A stretch of 8,592 nt of DNA from Verrucomicrobiota bacterium (GTDB taxonomy: Bacteria > Verrucomicrobiota > Verrucomicrobiia > Verrucomicrobiales > DEV007): positions 3,096 to 11,687 of the forward strand of contig JAHDIL010000018.1 of assembly GCA_020630835.1 (NCBI GenBank), written 5' to 3'. The notes below the pieces were generated by a model, which was given only the letters and a program-made list of their open reading frames with translations, did not search any database and was not told the origin of the DNA. Below are positions 6,655 to 8,592 of this stretch, piece after piece (positions within the stretch are counted from its first letter, which is position 1; every line of letters begins with the position of its first letter). The position numbers and the translations under genes were made by a program.

Positions 6655-7371
6655 ATGTGTTCGCTTGCCTGGTCCCAAAACGAAGATGGATATCAATTAG
6701 TATTCAACCGAGATGAATCGTGGAGCCGTCCGACGTCGAGTGGAATCATCGTTGAAATGGCGGAGACAGGGATGACTCGCTCCTTTTGCCGTGACAGACA
6801 AAAAGGAGGCACAAGGTTGGTTGTTAATGATTCGGGAGTGACGTGCTGTTTGTTAAATGCCTATTCACCAGATGGCCGGTCGATCACGGGAGAAAAGCGC
6901 TCCAGAGGTGATATTCCGTTATTACTTTCGTCTGCAGCGGACAGGCGAGAAGTCGCCTCATTAGTTGAGGAGACGGATTGGGGAGCTTACCCTCCGTGTG
7001 AGCTGCATCTGTTCTTTCCGAATGATGATGTGTTCAGTCTGCTGTGGGACGGTAGAATGCTGAAGCGACTAAATTTGGTGCGCGACTTTGCGACTAGCTC
7101 TTCTGTTCGGTCTGTGGATGTTTCGAAAATCCGGAAGGCTCGATTTGATTTTTTGCGAGGAAAGGTGCCTCTGGTGGAGATTCTAAATGATCGGGAAGCG
7201 GTGAGGCCCGAAGAGGCGATCTGGGTGAACCGTGAAGATGGTGGAACGGTGAGTCAAACCGTTATTCAAGTCACTCATAGAGAGGTATACCACCGGTTCC
7301 GTCACCGCGGCCAAGATGACTGGGAGGAGATAAAGTTCCAAACAGGTAGCAACGGTAATCTGGAAGTTTGA
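6655..7371 (+). CDS. NRDE/TANGO2 family protein
   Basis: A 238-residue protein of the NRDE (transport and Golgi organization 2) family, close to the usual bacterial length of about 250. The hallmarks are in order: an N-terminal Met-Cys (MCSLAW), FNRDES with the NRDE motif at 18-21, GGTRLVVNDSGV (51-62), and CLLNAY (65-70). The Cys at position 2 and the early strand pattern resemble Ntn-hydrolase-like proteins, where an N-terminal Cys can be a nucleophile; activity here is not known. Animal TANGO2 has been linked to heme trafficking and to acyl-CoA/lipid metabolism, and the bacterial role is unsettled. There is no signal peptide, so it is probably cytoplasmic. No Shine-Dalgarno site is visible, but this ATG gives the family-typical MC start. 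It converges with nadB. It follows the lipid genes at 149 bases, so a functional link is only suggestive. Confidence 0.88.
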   Translation: MCSLAWSQNEDGYQLVFNRDESWSRPTSSGIIVEMAETGMTRSFCRDRQKGGTRLVVNDSGVTCCLLNAYSPDGRSITGEKRSRGDIPLLLSSAADRREVASLVEETDWGAYPPCELHLFFPNDDVFSLLWDGRMLKRLNLVRDFATSSSVRSVDVSKIRKARFDFLRGKVPLVEILNDREAVRPEEAIWVNREDGGTVSQTVIQVTHREVYHRFRHRGQDDWEEIKFQTGSNGNLEV

Positions 7372-7418
7372 AGGCTAGTCGAAACGTTAAGTTTCAGAAA
7401 CGATTGCTCCTTCATCTC

Positions 7419-7438
7419 GGGGCTACAGCCTCTTGTTT
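7419..7438 (+). terminator. Weak candidate terminator downstream of the NRDE gene
   Basis: GGGGC and GCCTC can pair around a TACA loop (five pairs, one of them G-T), followed by the T-rich TTGTTT. It lies 47 bases after the NRDE stop in the convergent gap before nadB. The stem is short and the T-run interrupted, so this is only a candidate. A second small inverted repeat, GAAAC/GTTTC at 7381-7395, lacks a T-run. Confidence 0.3.
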
Positions 7439-7479
7439 CCTCCATGGCGACTTGAGATTCGCTTTGGATGGGGCGCACG

Positions 7480-8592
7480 CTATTTCCTATGTATGACGGT
7501 GTCTCGCCGCCAGTTTTCATCATCGGGATTCGGGTAATCAAGGGTGTAGTGCAGTCCTCTGCTTTCGTGTCGCCGTGCTGAGCTATCTACGATAAGAGCA
7601 GCAACTTCCACTAGATTACGCAGTTCTAGTAGCTCAGATGAGACACGGAAATTCCAGTAGAATTCCTGCACTTCACGCTGAAGGTTCCGCAGGCGAGTTG
7701 CTGCGCGCTGTAGCCTTTTCGAGGTGCGGACGATAGATACGTAATCCCCCATTAGTCGCCGTATTTCATCCCAATTGTGATAGACGACGACCAGCTCATC
7801 CACGTCAGTGACATCACCAGTGACCCAGTCCGGAATGTCGATGCGTTCAGCTTCTATCTCAATCGGTTGCTTTTCCAGGCAGTCTTTGAGCGAGAAGCGC
7901 GAAACTACTACCCCTTCCAGTAGGGAGTTGCTAGCGAGTCGATTCGCTCCATGTAGGCCCGTGCAGGCGACTTCACCGACCGCCCATAAGCCAGGGAGTG
8001 AGGTGGCTCCGTTGACGTCTGTCTTGACTCCACCGCATTGATAGTGCGCGGCAGGAACGACGGGAATGGGTTCTTTGGTGATGTCGATACCTACGGTTAG
8101 GCATGTTTCGTAAATATGAGGGAACCGATCCTTTATGAACTCGGCCGGTTTAGCTGTGATATCGAGAAAGACACATGGCCCACCAGTTTTCTTGATTTCT
8201 TGGTCGATAGCGCGAGCGACGATGTCGCGTGGAGCTAGTGATCCCCGCTCATCATATTTTTTCATGAAGGCCACCCCCTTGTGGTCAACCAGCTCTGCCC
8301 CTTCACCGCGCATGGCCTCGGTGATCAAGAAGGACTTCAACTCGTGGTGATAAAGGCAAGTGGGGTGAAATTGCATGAATTCCATGTTGGCGATTTCACA
8401 GCCGGCTCGCCAAGCCATTGCTACCCCATCGCCAGTGGCAACCTTCGGGTTCGTTGTATATAGGTAGACACGTCCACTGCCCCCGGTGCAGAGAATGACG
8501 CGATCGGAGCGAAGGGTAAGAACATGACCGTTTTCCTCATCTAGCGCATAGATCCCAACGCAGCGGGGGGGGGAGGTGAATGCCAACTTGTC
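7480..8592 (-). CDS. nadB: L-aspartate oxidase, 5' partial
   Basis: The C-terminal 370 residues of L-aspartate oxidase, the FAD enzyme that oxidises L-aspartate to iminoaspartate for quinolinate and NAD synthesis (with NadA) in the cytoplasm. The frame is open to the right window edge, and roughly 160-170 N-terminal residues with the FAD-binding GxGxxG are missing. Counting from the TTG at 8586 (an internal Leu, not a start), visible blocks are CTGGSGRVYLYTTNP (33-47), ATGDGVAMAWRAG, MEFMQFHPT (68-76), ITEAMRGEGAEL, LAPRDIVARAID with Arg120, VPAAHYQCGGVKTD with His181, and TGLHGANRLASNSLLEG with Arg216. The last residues correspond to substrate-binding and catalytic positions in the family. 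HYQCGG with ANRLASNSLLEG, rather than the HYxMGG and LGxNSLLD of succinate dehydrogenase, separates NadB from SdhA/FrdA. The helical C-terminal domain (about 260-368) is complete and ends at TAG. It converges with the NRDE gene. Confidence 0.95.
   Translation of the reverse strand, partial: DKLAFTSPPRCVGIYALDEENGHVLTLRSDRVILCTGGSGRVYLYTTNPKVATGDGVAMAWRAGCEIANMEFMQFHPTCLYHHELKSFLITEAMRGEGAELVDHKGVAFMKKYDERGSLAPRDIVARAIDQEIKKTGGPCVFLDITAKPAEFIKDRFPHIYETCLTVGIDITKEPIPVVPAAHYQCGGVKTDVNGATSLPGLWAVGEVACTGLHGANRLASNSLLEGVVVSRFSLKDCLEKQPIEIEAERIDIPDWVTGDVTDVDELVVVYHNWDEIRRLMGDYVSIVRTSKRLQRAATRLRNLQREVQEFYWNFRVSSELLELRNLVEVAALIVDSSARRHESRGLHYTLDYPNPDDENWRRDTVIHRK
8565..8573. repeat. Nine-base G/C homopolymer inside nadB
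   Basis: A run of nine G on the plus strand (nine C in the nadB coding sense) encodes Ser-Pro-Pro-Arg just before the CVGIYALD segment. The frame continues on both sides as expected for NadB, so the tract is in register here. Such runs are prone to slippage and to sequencing-length error. Confidence 0.8.

Noticed and set aside
7480..8592. Succinate dehydrogenase/fumarate reductase flavoprotein instead of NadB
   Set aside because: HYQCGG and TGLHGANRLASNSLLEG are NadB-type signatures, and the C-terminal helical domain is of NadB length.
1..8592. CRISPR array, tRNA or rRNA gene, insertion sequence, phage or toxin-antitoxin genes
   Set aside because: No repeat-spacer periodicity, cloverleaf, transposase or terminal inverted repeats were seen; nearly all the sequence is explained by the listed genes.

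Overview
The window is ordinary bacterial protein-coding DNA: G+C near one half by eye, tightly packed genes, and no tRNA, rRNA, CRISPR array or insertion sequence that I can see. The families (Rieske fused to a ferric-reductase-like membrane domain, an OlsF-like fused acyltransferase, a stand-alone DinB_2-type protein, an NRDE/TANGO2 protein, NadB) and the mixed use of Shine-Dalgarno sites suggest an environmental Gram-negative, perhaps Verrucomicrobiota or another PVC or Bacteroidota-like lineage. That placement is a low-confidence inference; no marker gene settles it.

Layout. Positions 1-1509 (+) hold a redox pair: the 3' part of a membrane cytochrome-b-like/Rieske protein, followed 8 bases later by a membrane-anchored protein with a conserved-looking Cys/His cluster. 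After a 123-base gap, 1633-6505 (+) is a compact three-gene block. It contains a DinB-like protein, an 860-residue protein that joins an alpha/beta hydrolase, a DedA/VTT membrane domain and an ATP-grasp domain, and a 599-residue protein that joins a PlsC-like acyltransferase to an OlsB-like N-acyltransferase. The junctions are a 1-base TGATG overlap and a 4-base ATGA overlap, the latter behind a strong AAGGAGG. After a 149-base gap comes an NRDE/TANGO2-family gene (6655-7371, +). It converges with the 3' end of nadB (L-aspartate oxidase), which enters from the right edge on the minus strand (7480-8592).

How they may work together. The most interesting unit is 1633-6505. The OlsF-like protein carries both activities needed to make an N-acyl, O-acyl amino-acid lipid such as an ornithine or glycine lipid. 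Its coupled upstream partner combines three lipid- or amide-related activities in one chain: a hydrolase, a DedA-type lipid-transport domain and a carboxylate-amine ligase. I infer a membrane aminolipid synthesis, modification and translocation locus, possibly with an extra amino-acid coupling step. This is a hypothesis from domain content and gene coupling, not demonstrated. The Rieske pair and nadB look like independent functions.
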